This document shows, in pieces, positions 14,728-23,195 of a DNA stretch of 64,000 nucleotides (the first letter of the stretch is position 1; every line of letters begins with the position of its first letter). This DNA comes from a virus. The position numbers and the translations under genes are program-made. The DNA lies in IMG/VR virus record IMGVR_UViG_3300028590_000013, positions 1 to 64,000 of that record; one strand, given 5' to 3'. The notes beneath the pieces are model-generated. The model saw only the letters and a program-made list of their open reading frames with translations, searched no databases and was not told the DNA's origin.

Positions 14728-17358
14728 GTGAGCTTCTTCTACAACGAGACGAAGACCACCAAGAAGCCCAAGGCGGCGAGCGGGAAGAAGGCATCCGCTG
14801 TCATCCCTATCGCAAGCCTTCAGCAGCTTGGCTGCTCTGTCTGCCAACACAACGACAATCCCGACCTCATCACGCCGAAGATGGAGCCTAGCGGCGCCAA
14901 GAGCCCGCTGATCTATCTTCTGGGCGCCGCGCCCAGCGAAGAAGAGGACGAGGACAACAACCACTGGACCGACAAGGCGGGGGATCTGATCTACTCGAAG
15001 TTCGGCGCCAAGGTGATGCGCAAGGATGTGCGCTCCAACTTCATCACGCAGTGTCGAGGCGAGCAGACGGTCAAGGAGATCGAGTGCTGCCGCCCCCGCA
15101 TCGTCGCCGACATCGAGGCCACAGAGCCCGTGGTCATCGTGACGATCGGGGATGCCCCCTTCAAGTGGGTGACCGGCTCGACGTCGAATGCCATCCCGCA
15201 CCGCGGATCCGTCTTCCAGGTGCAGATCGGCAAACACGTTTGCTACTGCGTGCCCACCCTCTATCCGAACTTCGTCTTCAAAAAGAAGTCGTTCGGCAAG
15301 AGTGAGTATGAACTCGCCATCGAATTCGACGTTGCCAAGGCTCTGCAGCTGGCCAGCGACGTGGAGAGCGGCGAGCGCAAGCCTGCCAAGGTCTATCGCG
15401 CACCCTACGATGACGGCATTGAGATCATCACGGGGAATGAGCAGGGAGACATGGGGCGCCTGGAGCGTGCTCTCGCAGATCTCGCAAGTGAGAAGCACTC
15501 GGCACTTGACCTGGAGACGAGCGGCCTGCGGCCTTACTTCGTGAAGAAGCCGCTGATCTACATGGCGGCTGTCGGCACCTTCAAGCGCACCGTGGCCTTT
15601 GCCATCGATCACCCCGAGGGCTGGGGCACCGACGCTCGCCGCAAGAAGGTCAGTCAGCTCTTTGGCGAGTACATCATGGCGAGTGGACGCAAGCGCGTGC
15701 ACAACCTCGCCATGGAGCTGGAGTGGCTCTACTTCATCTATGGCGAGCCCATCCTCTGGTTGACCGAGTGGGATGACACTATGGCGATGGCGCACACGCT
15801 TGACGAGCGCAGTGGCACCAAGGGCCTGGGCATCCAAACGCTGATGCACTTTGGCTTCGACGTGAAGAAGCTCAGCAATATCGACGTCAGGCGCATGCTC
15901 GAGTACCCCATCAAGCAAACGCTGAAGTACAACGGCCTGGACACGAAGTGGACGGACAAGCTGGCTGATCACCTTGAGCCCATGGTGAACGCAGAGAATC
16001 GCCGTGAGTACGACCGCAAGGTGCGCCTGGCTCCGGCGCTCATTGCCACCGAAGCCAAGGGCTTGCCAGTCGACTTCAAGTATGCCCAGGCTATGAGCGA
16101 CAAGCTCGAAGACGATATCGACAAGATCGAGGCCAAGCTGCGCCGCACTCCTGAGATCCAGCGCTTCATGGAGCGCAAGGGCACGTTCCAGGCGAGCAAC
16201 CCTGACCACGTGCTCTACCTCATGGACAAGATCCTTGGCCGTCCCGAGGTTCGAGTCGAAGAGCGGGGACGTGAGGGCTACCGCATGACGACGGACGAAG
16301 AAGCGCTCTCGAAGATACCGGCGAGTGAAGTGCCCAGTGCGCCCCTGGTCCTAGCCCATCGCGGTGCCTCCAAGCTCAAGAGCACCTACATCGAGCCGGT
16401 GCTGGGCCGCCGCATCGTTTGCCCGGACGGCAAGATCCGCAGCAAGTACAGTTCCATGGTGGCCGAGACCGGGCGCCTGGCTAGCGAGGATCCCAACGTC
16501 CAGAACTTCCCGAAGCGCAAGCACAAGGAAGTGCGGGGCATGATCTACGCGCCTGACGGCCACATCATGGCGGCGCTCGACTACGGCCAGATTGAGTTCC
16601 GAGTCGTGGGCATGGCGAGCGAGGATCCTGAGCTGGTCAAAGCCTGCTGGACTGGCTACGACGTTCACCAGTTCTGGGCCCAGCGCATGGTCGACCTCTA
16701 CCCAGAGATCAAGGATTACATCGTCGAGGCCTTTGAAGTGGATTGGGATGAGAAGGGATTGAAGACGCTGCGGCAAGAGGCGAAGAATGGCTGGGTGTTC
16801 CCTCAGCTTTTCGGATCCTCTGTGCGCTCGTGTGCCGAGCAGCTCCACCTGCCCGAAGACGTCGCCGAGGATCTCGCCAGCGAGTTCTGGGACACGTTCC
16901 GCAAGGTGAAGAAGTGGCAGGAGGGACTCATGACGAAGTACTCCAAGACCCTCTACGTGGAAACGCTGGGAGGCCGCAAGCGTCGCGGCCCCATGACGAA
17001 GAACCAGATCATCAACCACCCGATCCAGGGCACGGCCTTCGACATCGTGGGCGAGGCCATGTGCGTGCTCAGCGAACAGGCCACGGCAGAGGGCGATGCC
17101 TACAAGCAGCCTGAGCTGAATGTGCACGATGACTTGACTTTCATCTTGCCCCAAGCTGACCACCTGGAGCGCATCGACGTCATCGCCCGCGAGATGTGCA
17201 AGCCGCGCTTCGACTACATCAACGTCCCACTTATCGTGGAGGCTTCGACGGGCCCACGCTGGCACGAGCTGAAGGAGATCAAGGTCTACCGCAGCCACGA
17301 GCTGTTCAACACCCCCAATCCCTACGAGAAGGAGCTGCGCCGCGCTGCGGCCCGCTGA
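14728..17358 (+). CDS. UDG-like / 3'-5' exonuclease / family A DNA polymerase fusion
   Basis: A protein of 876 residues starting at GTG 14728, just after the clamp stop (TTG 14704 is an alternative). The first ~190 residues resemble a family 4/5 uracil-DNA glycosylase: CSVC, LLGAAPSEEEDED and PTLYPNFVF. The exonuclease follows with ExoI SALDLETSGL, ExoII HNLAMELEWL and ExoIII YNGLDTKWT. Polymerase motifs are A LDYGQIEFR, B RQEAKNGWVFPQLFG and C NVHDDL. ExoII has glutamate where aspartate is usual. The iron-sulfur cysteines of true family 4 enzymes are mostly absent, so the UDG part may be a processivity or binding module. Confidence 0.9.
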   Translation: MSFFYNETKTTKKPKAASGKKASAVIPIASLQQLGCSVCQHNDNPDLITPKMEPSGAKSPLIYLLGAAPSEEEDEDNNHWTDKAGDLIYSKFGAKVMRKDVRSNFITQCRGEQTVKEIECCRPRIVADIEATEPVVIVTIGDAPFKWVTGSTSNAIPHRGSVFQVQIGKHVCYCVPTLYPNFVFKKKSFGKSEYELAIEFDVAKALQLASDVESGERKPAKVYRAPYDDGIEIITGNEQGDMGRLERALADLASEKHSALDLETSGLRPYFVKKPLIYMAAVGTFKRTVAFAIDHPEGWGTDARRKKVSQLFGEYIMASGRKRVHNLAMELEWLYFIYGEPILWLTEWDDTMAMAHTLDERSGTKGLGIQTLMHFGFDVKKLSNIDVRRMLEYPIKQTLKYNGLDTKWTDKLADHLEPMVNAENRREYDRKVRLAPALIATEAKGLPVDFKYAQAMSDKLEDDIDKIEAKLRRTPEIQRFMERKGTFQASNPDHVLYLMDKILGRPEVRVEERGREGYRMTTDEEALSKIPASEVPSAPLVLAHRGASKLKSTYIEPVLGRRIVCPDGKIRSKYSSMVAETGRLASEDPNVQNFPKRKHKEVRGMIYAPDGHIMAALDYGQIEFRVVGMASEDPELVKACWTGYDVHQFWAQRMVDLYPEIKDYIVEAFEVDWDEKGLKTLRQEAKNGWVFPQLFGSSVRSCAEQLHLPEDVAEDLASEFWDTFRKVKKWQEGLMTKYSKTLYVETLGGRKRRGPMTKNQIINHPIQGTAFDIVGEAMCVLSEQATAEGDAYKQPELNVHDDLTFILPQADHLERIDVIAREMCKPRFDYINVPLIVEASTGPRWHELKEIKVYRSHELFNTPNPYEKELRRAAAR

Positions 17359-17360
17359 CC

Positions 17361-17621
17361 ATGCCTAAGCAACTCGCCCTCTGGGAAGTCCCTCTCCGCA
17401 AGGATTGGGACCTCATCGCCAAGTGCACCACCGCCATCCCCATCGTGGAGAAGACGAGTCGCCGCGTCGTGATGACGACGGCTGACCGCTCCGACGGCAT
17501 GCTCAAGCACGCCCGCACCATCACCAGCAACCACAATGCCCACGTCCGGGCCGAAAGGAAGAAGAATGCCAAGAGAGAAACTCGAGCCCGATTCATCAGC
17601 AACTACGGGGGCACCCAGTGA
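17361..17621 (+). CDS. Small basic hypothetical protein
   Basis: A protein of 86 residues, rich in Arg and Lys towards the C-terminus (RAERKKNAKRETRARF). It sits 2 bases after the polymerase stop and its 3' end overlaps the clamp-loader start by 56 bases. The position between polymerase and clamp loader is where T4 keeps the small loader subunit and translational repressor, but I see no sequence resemblance. Confidence 0.65.
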   Translation: MPKQLALWEVPLRKDWDLIAKCTTAIPIVEKTSRRVVMTTADRSDGMLKHARTITSNHNAHVRAERKKNAKRETRARFISNYGGTQ

Positions 17622-18549
17622 GCCCATCCACACGAAGTATCGGCCCCGCAAGCTCTCGGCTGTCGTCGGCCAGAAAGCCATCGTCAAGAGCATTGAGGCC
17701 GCGCTGAAGAGCAAGGCCCGCCCTCACGCCTATCTCTTCAGTGGTGGCGCTGGTACTGGCAAGACGACGCTGGCCCGCATCATTGCCGCCGAGTGTGGCT
17801 GTGATGCCATGAACCTAATCGAAGTCGATGCGGCAAGCGAGAGCGGCGTCGACGATGTGCGCAGCCTGACGTCGAGCCTCCGCTACAACGGCTTCGGCGC
17901 CAACCCGAGTAAAGCCGTCATCATCGATGAGTGCCATCGCCTGAGCAAAAACGCCTGGGACGCCCTGCTGAAGATCACCGAAGAGCCGCCGCCGCACGTC
18001 TTCTTCTTCTTCTGCACGACTGACCCAGGCAAGGTGCCCAAGGCCATTGTGACGCGCTGCTCGGCCTACAGCCTGGCGGCGCTGAAGCGCGACGACATCA
18101 TCGACGTCCTCGAAGATGTTTGTGACAAGGAGCGCTACGAGACCAACGAGCGGATCATCGACCTCATCGCTGACTCCTGCGAGGGAAGCATGCGCGGCGC
18201 CCTGACGATGCTCGCCAAGGTGCACGACTGCGACGACATCAAGGAGGCCGCCGAGCTACTGCAAAGCGCCCTGGAAAGCCCGGAGATCTTCGAGCTTTGC
18301 AAGCTGCTTTGCTGGGGCCGTCCGAACTGGGGCGAAGTCGTGGGTCTCCTTGGCGCCATCGAAGATGCACAGCCGGAGAGTATCCGCATCATGGTCACGA
18401 CCTACGTGTCCGCGGTGCTGCTGAAACCGAAGAACAAGCAGGACGTGCCCAGGCTCCTCGACGTCCTGGGTGCCTTCAGCAAGCCGTGCAATCCCACCGA
18501 CAAGATGGGCCCGATCCTCTTGGCCTGCGGCAAGCTCCTCTACGACTGA
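17566..18549 (+). CDS. Clamp loader AAA+ ATPase (DnaX/RFC-like)
   Basis: A protein of 327 residues. Walker A GGAGTGKTT (near 45-53), Walker B VIIDECH, and the sensor-2 region are in order, with the HVFFFFCTT strand and TRCSAY as in DnaX and gp44. KYRPRKLSAVVGQ is the typical family start. ATG 17566 follows AAGGAAG and is preferred over ATG 17536. It would load the clamp at 13629. I found no partner subunit, so it may act as a homomer or recruit host delta proteins. Confidence 0.88.
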   Translation: MPREKLEPDSSATTGAPSEPIHTKYRPRKLSAVVGQKAIVKSIEAALKSKARPHAYLFSGGAGTGKTTLARIIAAECGCDAMNLIEVDAASESGVDDVRSLTSSLRYNGFGANPSKAVIIDECHRLSKNAWDALLKITEEPPPHVFFFFCTTDPGKVPKAIVTRCSAYSLAALKRDDIIDVLEDVCDKERYETNERIIDLIADSCEGSMRGALTMLAKVHDCDDIKEAAELLQSALESPEIFELCKLLCWGRPNWGEVVGLLGAIEDAQPESIRIMVTTYVSAVLLKPKNKQDVPRLLDVLGAFSKPCNPTDKMGPILLACGKLLYD

Positions 18550-18552
18550 GCG

Positions 18553-18560
18553 TATAGATA
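18553..18560 (+). promoter_or_regulatory. TATAGATA promoter-like box
   Basis: GTATAGATAGG, 25 bases upstream of ATG 18578 and 4 bases after the clamp-loader stop. Identical to the sites at 3009 and (minus strand) 62592. The close spacing leaves room for a short leader only. Confidence 0.6.
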
Positions 18561-18577
18561 GGACGAAAGGAGCCTAG

Positions 18578-19102
18578 ATGCCAACGATTCAACAATACCG
18601 CTCGATGCTAGTGCTGAACAAGCACCGCCTCGACGATGAGCTGGAAGCTCAGGCTGACGTGCAAGAGCGCATCAGCCGGGAAGTCGTGCTCCTCAACTCG
18701 GCAATGCTCGCTGCCAAAGACAAGCTTGCGCGGGTCGAGGGGCGCCTTGGCGAAGAGCTGCGCGAGGATGAGCCCAAGTTGACGGTTGAATTGCGCGCCG
18801 CCAAGGTGGCCCGTGATCCCGCGCGCATCGCCTCATGGGAGGCCTACCAGAGCGCACGGGCTCAGCATGAGGAATGGTCGAACTTGCTGGAGGCCTGGAG
18901 ACAGCGGGGCTACAGTATTAAGACCCTCGCCGACCTCTACGGCTCCCAGTACTTCAGCCTGCGCTCTGCCGTGGCCAGGAGCCCTCAGGAACGCCGAAGT
19001 GAGTCCCGTGGCGACCGCAACGCACAGAGGGCGCTGGACTCGATCAAAGAGGCCGCGCCCACGGACACACCAGTTCGTAGCCGCAGAAGAACGGGGGATT
19101 AA
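18578..19102 (+). CDS. Coiled-coil protein, possible recombination mediator
   Basis: A protein of 174 residues. The first 110 residues are a strong heptad-rich coiled coil (LDDELEAQADVQERISREVV and on), and the C-terminus is basic and Ser/Arg-rich. It lies in front of SSB and RecA, where T4 UvsY-type mediators and similar loaders are often found, and has a similar helical character. There is no sequence proof; a scaffold function is equally possible. An AAAGGAGCC ribosome site precedes the ATG. Confidence 0.55.
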   Translation: MPTIQQYRSMLVLNKHRLDDELEAQADVQERISREVVLLNSAMLAAKDKLARVEGRLGEELREDEPKLTVELRAAKVARDPARIASWEAYQSARAQHEEWSNLLEAWRQRGYSIKTLADLYGSQYFSLRSAVARSPQERRSESRGDRNAQRALDSIKEAAPTDTPVRSRRRTGD

Positions 19103-19236
19103 TGTCCTTCATTGAAGTTTGCGCCTACTCAGTCCTCGGGCTGGGTGCGCTTTACCTAGGCGTGCGTCTGTGCAGCGCCGCCTATTTCCGCTCGAAGCAC
19201 GAATACGAAACCCGAATGAAAAGGAAACAGCAATGA
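19102..19236 (+). CDS. 44-residue single-pass membrane protein
   Basis: Starts in the stop of the upstream gene (TAATG) and stops in the start of SSB (ATGA), so both junctions are overlap-coupled. One hydrophobic segment (about residues 4-28, VCAYSVLGLGALYLGVRLCS) is followed by a basic RMKRKQQ tail. The tight junctions and clear topology argue for a real gene. No function is known. Confidence 0.6.
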   Translation: MSFIEVCAYSVLGLGALYLGVRLCSAAYFRSKHEYETRMKRKQQ

Positions 19237-20606
19237 GCCGCTACAGCGAACGCGATACGGACCGGGGATCGCGCCGGTCGCGCGAAGAGGACGACGACCA
19301 ACCCCGGCGCCGCTCCCGTGAAGAAGACGAACCTCGTAGCCGCTCTCGTGGCCGCGACGAGGATGATGACCGCGGCAGCCGCTCCCGCAGTCGCGATGAC
19401 GATCGTGGTGGCCGCCGCAGTCGCGATGATGACGATGATGACCGTGGCTCGCGGCGCTCTTCGGGATCCTCCAGCGGCTACAGCTACGAGCGCCGCGATC
19501 CCGAGGCCACCAAGCGCCGCAGCCAGCGGGGAAACACGGACTTTGACAAGTACCTGGATTCCAAGCTCAAGACCTTCAAGGTGAATGCCGGCGATAACCG
19601 CGTGCGCATCTTGCCGCCGACCTGGAAGGGCGCGGATCACTACGGCCTTGACCTCTACGTGCACTATGGCGTGGGCGCCGACAGGCAGACCTATATCTGC
19701 CCGAACAAGCAGAACGGCGCGGGGCTCCCCTGCCCGATCTGCGAAGAGCGCGCACGTGCCCGTGACGATGGCGACGACGAGTACGCAAAGGAACTCGAGC
19801 CCAAGCGCCGCACGCTGGTCTACGTGGTCGACCGCGACAAGCCCAAGGAAGGCGTGCAGGCCTGGGCCATGCCCTGGACCCTGGACAACGACATCATCAA
19901 GGTCAGCCAGGACAAGGGCACGGGGCAGGTGCTGGAGATCGACCATCCTGAAGAAGGCTTCGACGTCGAGTTCGAGAAGAACGGCACGGGCCTGAAGACG
20001 AAGTACGAAGGCGTGGCTATTGCGCGGCGCGAGAGCCCGCTGGGCAAAGCTGAATGGCTCGACTACGCCATGGACAACCCGCTCCTCGATCAGCTCGTCA
20101 TCTTCAGCTACGACGACATTGCCAAGAGCTTCGGCGCGAAGACGGCGCAGCGCAGCAGCCGCCGCGATGACGATGAAGATCGTCCGCGTGGCCGGGGTCG
20201 TGATGACGATCGGGACAGCCGCTCCAGTCGCCGCCCTGAGCGCGATGACGATGACCGCGGCAGCCGCTCGCGCGGCGACGATCGTGGATCTCGTGGCCGC
20301 AACGACGAGCCCGAAGAACCGACGTGGGAGAGCGTGCATGAGATGACCAAGTCGGAACTCGAGGATCTCATCGAAGACAAGGATCTCGACATCAATCCCA
20401 AGGATGCCAAGGACACCGAAGACCTGGCCGACTGGATCTGCGAAGAAATGAAGCTCAAGAAGAGCGAGCGGCGTGAGCGCGTGAAGGACGATGAAGATCG
20501 TCCGCGTGGCCGGGGTCGTGATGACGATGACGACAAGCTGGGGGAGATGCGCCGCCGTCGCGAAAGCGATGACGAGGATCGCCCCCGCCGTCGTCGGGAG
20601 GACTAA
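19233..20606 (+). CDS. gp32-like ssDNA-binding protein with SR/RD-repeat arms
   Basis: A protein of 457 residues, much longer than T4 gp32 (301). The ssDNA-binding core spans about 100-300: FKVNAGDNRVRILPPTW, then a zinc-type group H144, C156, C167, C170 (LPCPICEERAR), then AWAMPWTLDN. Residues 1-80 and about 310-370 and 430-457 are Arg-Ser and Arg-Asp dipeptide repeats interleaved with poly-Asp, an arrangement recalling eukaryotic SR proteins. The ATG at 19233 follows AGGAAACAGCA. The core would coat ssDNA for RecA and polymerase. Confidence 0.82.
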   Translation: MSRYSERDTDRGSRRSREEDDDQPRRRSREEDEPRSRSRGRDEDDDRGSRSRSRDDDRGGRRSRDDDDDDRGSRRSSGSSSGYSYERRDPEATKRRSQRGNTDFDKYLDSKLKTFKVNAGDNRVRILPPTWKGADHYGLDLYVHYGVGADRQTYICPNKQNGAGLPCPICEERARARDDGDDEYAKELEPKRRTLVYVVDRDKPKEGVQAWAMPWTLDNDIIKVSQDKGTGQVLEIDHPEEGFDVEFEKNGTGLKTKYEGVAIARRESPLGKAEWLDYAMDNPLLDQLVIFSYDDIAKSFGAKTAQRSSRRDDDEDRPRGRGRDDDRDSRSSRRPERDDDDRGSRSRGDDRGSRGRNDEPEEPTWESVHEMTKSELEDLIEDKDLDINPKDAKDTEDLADWICEEMKLKKSERRERVKDDEDRPRGRGRDDDDDKLGEMRRRRESDDEDRPRRRRED

Positions 20607-20609
20607 GCC

Positions 20610-21731
20610 ATGGCCGCAGCAGCAAAGAAAGCTGCGGCTAAAGTGCCTGCTCGCAAGAGACAGGCACTTGCCGCTGAGCCCACGCCCAAGAAGCGCGAGC
20701 GCATCGATATCGACGAAGGAGATCTGCCCCCCACGCCCCCCAACTACTTCGCCTCCATGGACAAGGAGGGCGTCGACTTCATCAGCAGCGGCGCCCAGCT
20801 CATCGACTGCGCCCTCGGCGGTGGCTACGCCGAGGGCCGTGTGGTGAACATCGTGGGGGATCGCAGCGCCGGCAAGACACTCCTCGCCATCGAAGCCATC
20901 ACGAACTTTTGCATGCGCTACGCCAAGGGTGCGGCGCGCTACGCGGAGTCCGAGTCGGCCTTCGATGAGAACTACGCCGAGGCCCTGGGCTTGCCCCTGG
21001 ATCGCGTGGAGTTCAACAAGAAGGGCGTGCCGCTTCGCACCATCGAAGATTGGTACAAGGACATGGTCGAGTTTCTTGACAAGAACAAGGACGTGCCTTC
21101 CATCTACGTGCTCGACAGCCTGGATGCGCTCAGCGATGACGCCGAGATGGAGCGAGGCATCGACGAGACGAACACCTACGGCACGCAGAAGGCCAAGAAG
21201 CTCGGCGAACTTTTCCGCAAGCTCGTGGAGCGTATCGAGAGCCAGCGTTGCATCCTGATCGTCGTGAGCCAGCTGCGCGACAAGATCGGCGTCACGTTCG
21301 GCGAAACGAAGACGCGCAGTGGGGGCAAGGCCCTTGACTACTACGCCTCCCACATCCTGTGGCTGCGCGAGAAGAACAAGCTCAAGCGGACCATCCGTGG
21401 CGTCGAGCGCGTCATCGGCATGGACGTCGAGTTGCGCGTGAAGAAGAACAAGGTGGGCCTGCCCTTCCGCAGCGCCGACTACCCGGTGATCTTCGGCTAC
21501 GGCATCGACGACCTGACAGCCGGGGTGGAGTGGCTTCTCAGCGTGGGCCTTGCCGACGTGCTGGAAGCGGAACTCGACATGAGCAAGGCTGGCTACAAGC
21601 TGCGGCTGCAGAAGCTGCGCAACGTAGGCGGCGATGAGATGCGCGAAGTCCGCGTGCAGCTCAACAAGATCTTGAAGCGCGAATGGTCGCGCATTGAGAC
21701 GGACTTCCTCCCCAGGGCACGTAAGTACTAG
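20610..21731 (+). CDS. RecA/UvsX-like recombinase
   Basis: A protein of 373 residues. Walker A is GDRSAGKT (83-90) and Walker B is the YVLDSLDAL strand near 165; ESESAF (RecA-like EAEHA position) and SQLRDKIG (L2 region) follow. A Lys/Ala-rich leader (1-25) precedes the core. It would drive strand exchange with SSB, RuvC-like and Mre11/Rad50-like partners, supporting recombination-dependent replication. It begins 3 bases after the SSB stop. Confidence 0.85.
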   Translation: MAAAAKKAAAKVPARKRQALAAEPTPKKRERIDIDEGDLPPTPPNYFASMDKEGVDFISSGAQLIDCALGGGYAEGRVVNIVGDRSAGKTLLAIEAITNFCMRYAKGAARYAESESAFDENYAEALGLPLDRVEFNKKGVPLRTIEDWYKDMVEFLDKNKDVPSIYVLDSLDALSDDAEMERGIDETNTYGTQKAKKLGELFRKLVERIESQRCILIVVSQLRDKIGVTFGETKTRSGGKALDYYASHILWLREKNKLKRTIRGVERVIGMDVELRVKKNKVGLPFRSADYPVIFGYGIDDLTAGVEWLLSVGLADVLEAELDMSKAGYKLRLQKLRNVGGDEMREVRVQLNKILKREWSRIETDFLPRARKY

Positions 21732-21741
21732 GAGATGAGCC

Positions 21742-21951
21742 ATGACCAAGGACATCCGAATCAATCAGCAATGGCGAACCCGAGATGGCAGCGTTGTTCG
21801 GGTGGCCTTGGATCGTGGCCCAGGCGCCTTTGATGGCTGGCGGTGGGTGCTCAGCAATGGCTTTGTGGCCCACGAGGATGATGGCCGCGTCATCTTCTTC
21901 GAGGGCAAGGAGGGGCCCAGCGACCTCGTTGAGCCTGTGGCGGATCCCTGA
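21742..21951 (+). CDS. Small hypothetical protein
   Basis: A protein of 69 residues, beta-rich and acidic, with repeated Gly-Trp turns (GAFDGWRWVLSNGFV). A GGAGATGAGCC ribosome site is present. Probably translated with RecA. No recognised function. Confidence 0.6.
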   Translation: MTKDIRINQQWRTRDGSVVRVALDRGPGAFDGWRWVLSNGFVAHEDDGRVIFFEGKEGPSDLVEPVADP

Positions 21952-21981
21952 AGAAATATTTACGTGCACTTCGTAAAATCT

Positions 21982-21990
21982 TTATATAAT
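21982..21990 (+). promoter_or_regulatory. TTATATAAT promoter-like box
   Basis: TTATATAATCGAGCC, 39 bases upstream of ATG 22021, is a close relative of the sites at 6327 and (minus) 702. AAAATCT precedes it. It lies in a gap after 21951. Confidence 0.6.
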
Positions 21991-22020
21991 CGAGCCATCG
22001 CAATCAACGAGGGCTACGAG

Positions 22021-22221
22021 ATGGGACACCGGAAATTCAAGCACACGGACTTCGGAGACTTCAATGCTCCACCGTTTCGCTACGTGAGCAAGCAAGAGAA
22101 GAAGCAGGACCACGGTCCCTGGTGGACGTGGGTTGTCACCCGCATCTTGGCGGGCACGCTCTTCATGACGATGCTGGCCTTCTTCGCCTTCGAGGCCTAC
22201 TACAAGCACTTCCTGCGCTGA
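22021..22221 (+). CDS. 66-residue membrane protein
   Basis: A soluble N-terminus with basic and aromatic residues (KQEKKQDHGPWW) precedes one transmembrane segment (about 35-58, VTRILAGTLFMTMLAFFAF). ATG 22021 is chosen over 21964 because the promoter-like box lies between them and GAGGGCTACGAG precedes it. A hairpin follows the stop, so it appears to be a one-gene unit. Possible host-envelope effector. Confidence 0.6.
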   Translation: MGHRKFKHTDFGDFNAPPFRYVSKQEKKQDHGPWWTWVVTRILAGTLFMTMLAFFAFEAYYKHFLR

Positions 22222-22224
22222 GCG

Positions 22225-22263
22225 CCCAGCGCAAAGCCTTCCATCCGAGGGCTTTCCGCTGGG
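22225..22263 (+). terminator. 14-bp hairpin, terminator-like
   Basis: CCCAGCGCAAAGCC (22225-22238) pairs with GGCTTTCCGCTGGG (22250-22263) with one mismatch. There is no strong T-run after it, so it may be a weak or factor-assisted terminator or an mRNA 5' stem for the next gene. Confidence 0.5.
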
Positions 22264-22299
22264 CAATTCCGCTTGGCTCTACATCTGGAGAAGTGCATC

Positions 22300-23175
22300 A
22301 TGAAGAAGATTCTTTGTTTCGCGGCGCTCGCCTTTGCCCTCGTCGGCATGGCCAGCGCAACGCCGGGCAACAACGGTGGTGGCAATGGCGGCTGTGGCGT
22401 GGGCCAGCAAACCAACGGCTGCGGCTCCACGGGCGGCAGCGGCGGCGCTGGTGGCACCGGGGGTGCAGGCGGTGCCGGTGGAACTGGCGTGGGCATCGGC
22501 ATTGCAGGGGCCGCTGCGCAAGCCGCAGCCAATGCAGCCGCACAGGCCAATGCAGGCGCCGCGGTGGTGGGCTCGGGCAATAGCTCGAACAACATCAAGA
22601 ACACGAACAACATGGCTCAGGGCCAGCAGCAAGGCCAGGCGCAGGGGCAGAGCCAGTCGGCGCGCAGCAATGCCACGGGCGGCGCATCCAACGCGAACTC
22701 GATGAGCGGCGGTAACTCCCTCAGCGGCGGCGCCGTGACAGTCTCTGTCGAGGGCGCCAAGGGCGACGTCTACGTGGCCCCAGCTCAGGAGCGCAACCCC
22801 GTTGCCACGGCCTATGCGGCGCCTCTGACATCGACGAACGGTACCTGCATGGGCTCTTCCAGCGGCGGTGGCCAGGGGGCAGCCATCGGCATCAGCTTTG
22901 CCACCACATGGACGGACAACAACTGCGACATCCGCTATGACGCCGAAGCCCTCCGTGCCGCCGGTCTTGCCGATGCTGCCCGCGCCCGCCTCTGCCAAAA
23001 GCCGGAGATCAAGGCCGCCATGGAAGCCGCAGGAACGCCTTGCCAGGACAAAGGCTCGGCCAAGCGTGCCGAAGCTGCCCTGAGTGGCACTTCCGTGGCA
23101 TCGGCTGAAGTCGCCAAGCCGCAATACACGGACCCGATCGTGCGCGCCCGCCTCGGCCTGCCACCGCTGAAATAA
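22300..23175 (+). CDS. Exported Gly/Ala/Asn/Gln-rich protein
   Basis: A protein of 291 residues. A clean signal peptide (MKKILCFAALAFALVGMASA, cleavage after residue 20) is followed by low-complexity GGSGGAGGTGGAGG, an Ala-rich helix and a Q/G/S-rich stretch (about 110-135), then a more ordered C-terminal part with five cysteines. It would be exported to the periplasm or surface, which is unusual for a replication-region phage gene. A role in envelope modification, exclusion of other phages or adhesion is possible; none is proven. ATG 22300 is used because the hydrophobic leader begins there. Confidence 0.7.
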   Translation: MKKILCFAALAFALVGMASATPGNNGGGNGGCGVGQQTNGCGSTGGSGGAGGTGGAGGAGGTGVGIGIAGAAAQAAANAAAQANAGAAVVGSGNSSNNIKNTNNMAQGQQQGQAQGQSQSARSNATGGASNANSMSGGNSLSGGAVTVSVEGAKGDVYVAPAQERNPVATAYAAPLTSTNGTCMGSSSGGGQGAAIGISFATTWTDNNCDIRYDAEALRAAGLADAARARLCQKPEIKAAMEAAGTPCQDKGSAKRAEAALSGTSVASAEVAKPQYTDPIVRARLGLPPLK

Positions 23176-23195
23176 GCAAGAGCTTCGCGCTTGCG

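Noticed and set aside
19182-21764. 860-residue open frame on the minus strand opposite SSB and RecA
   Set aside because: It runs antisense to two clear genes, has no ribosome site or recognisable domain, and reflects G+C-rich third positions and the repetitive SSB arms.
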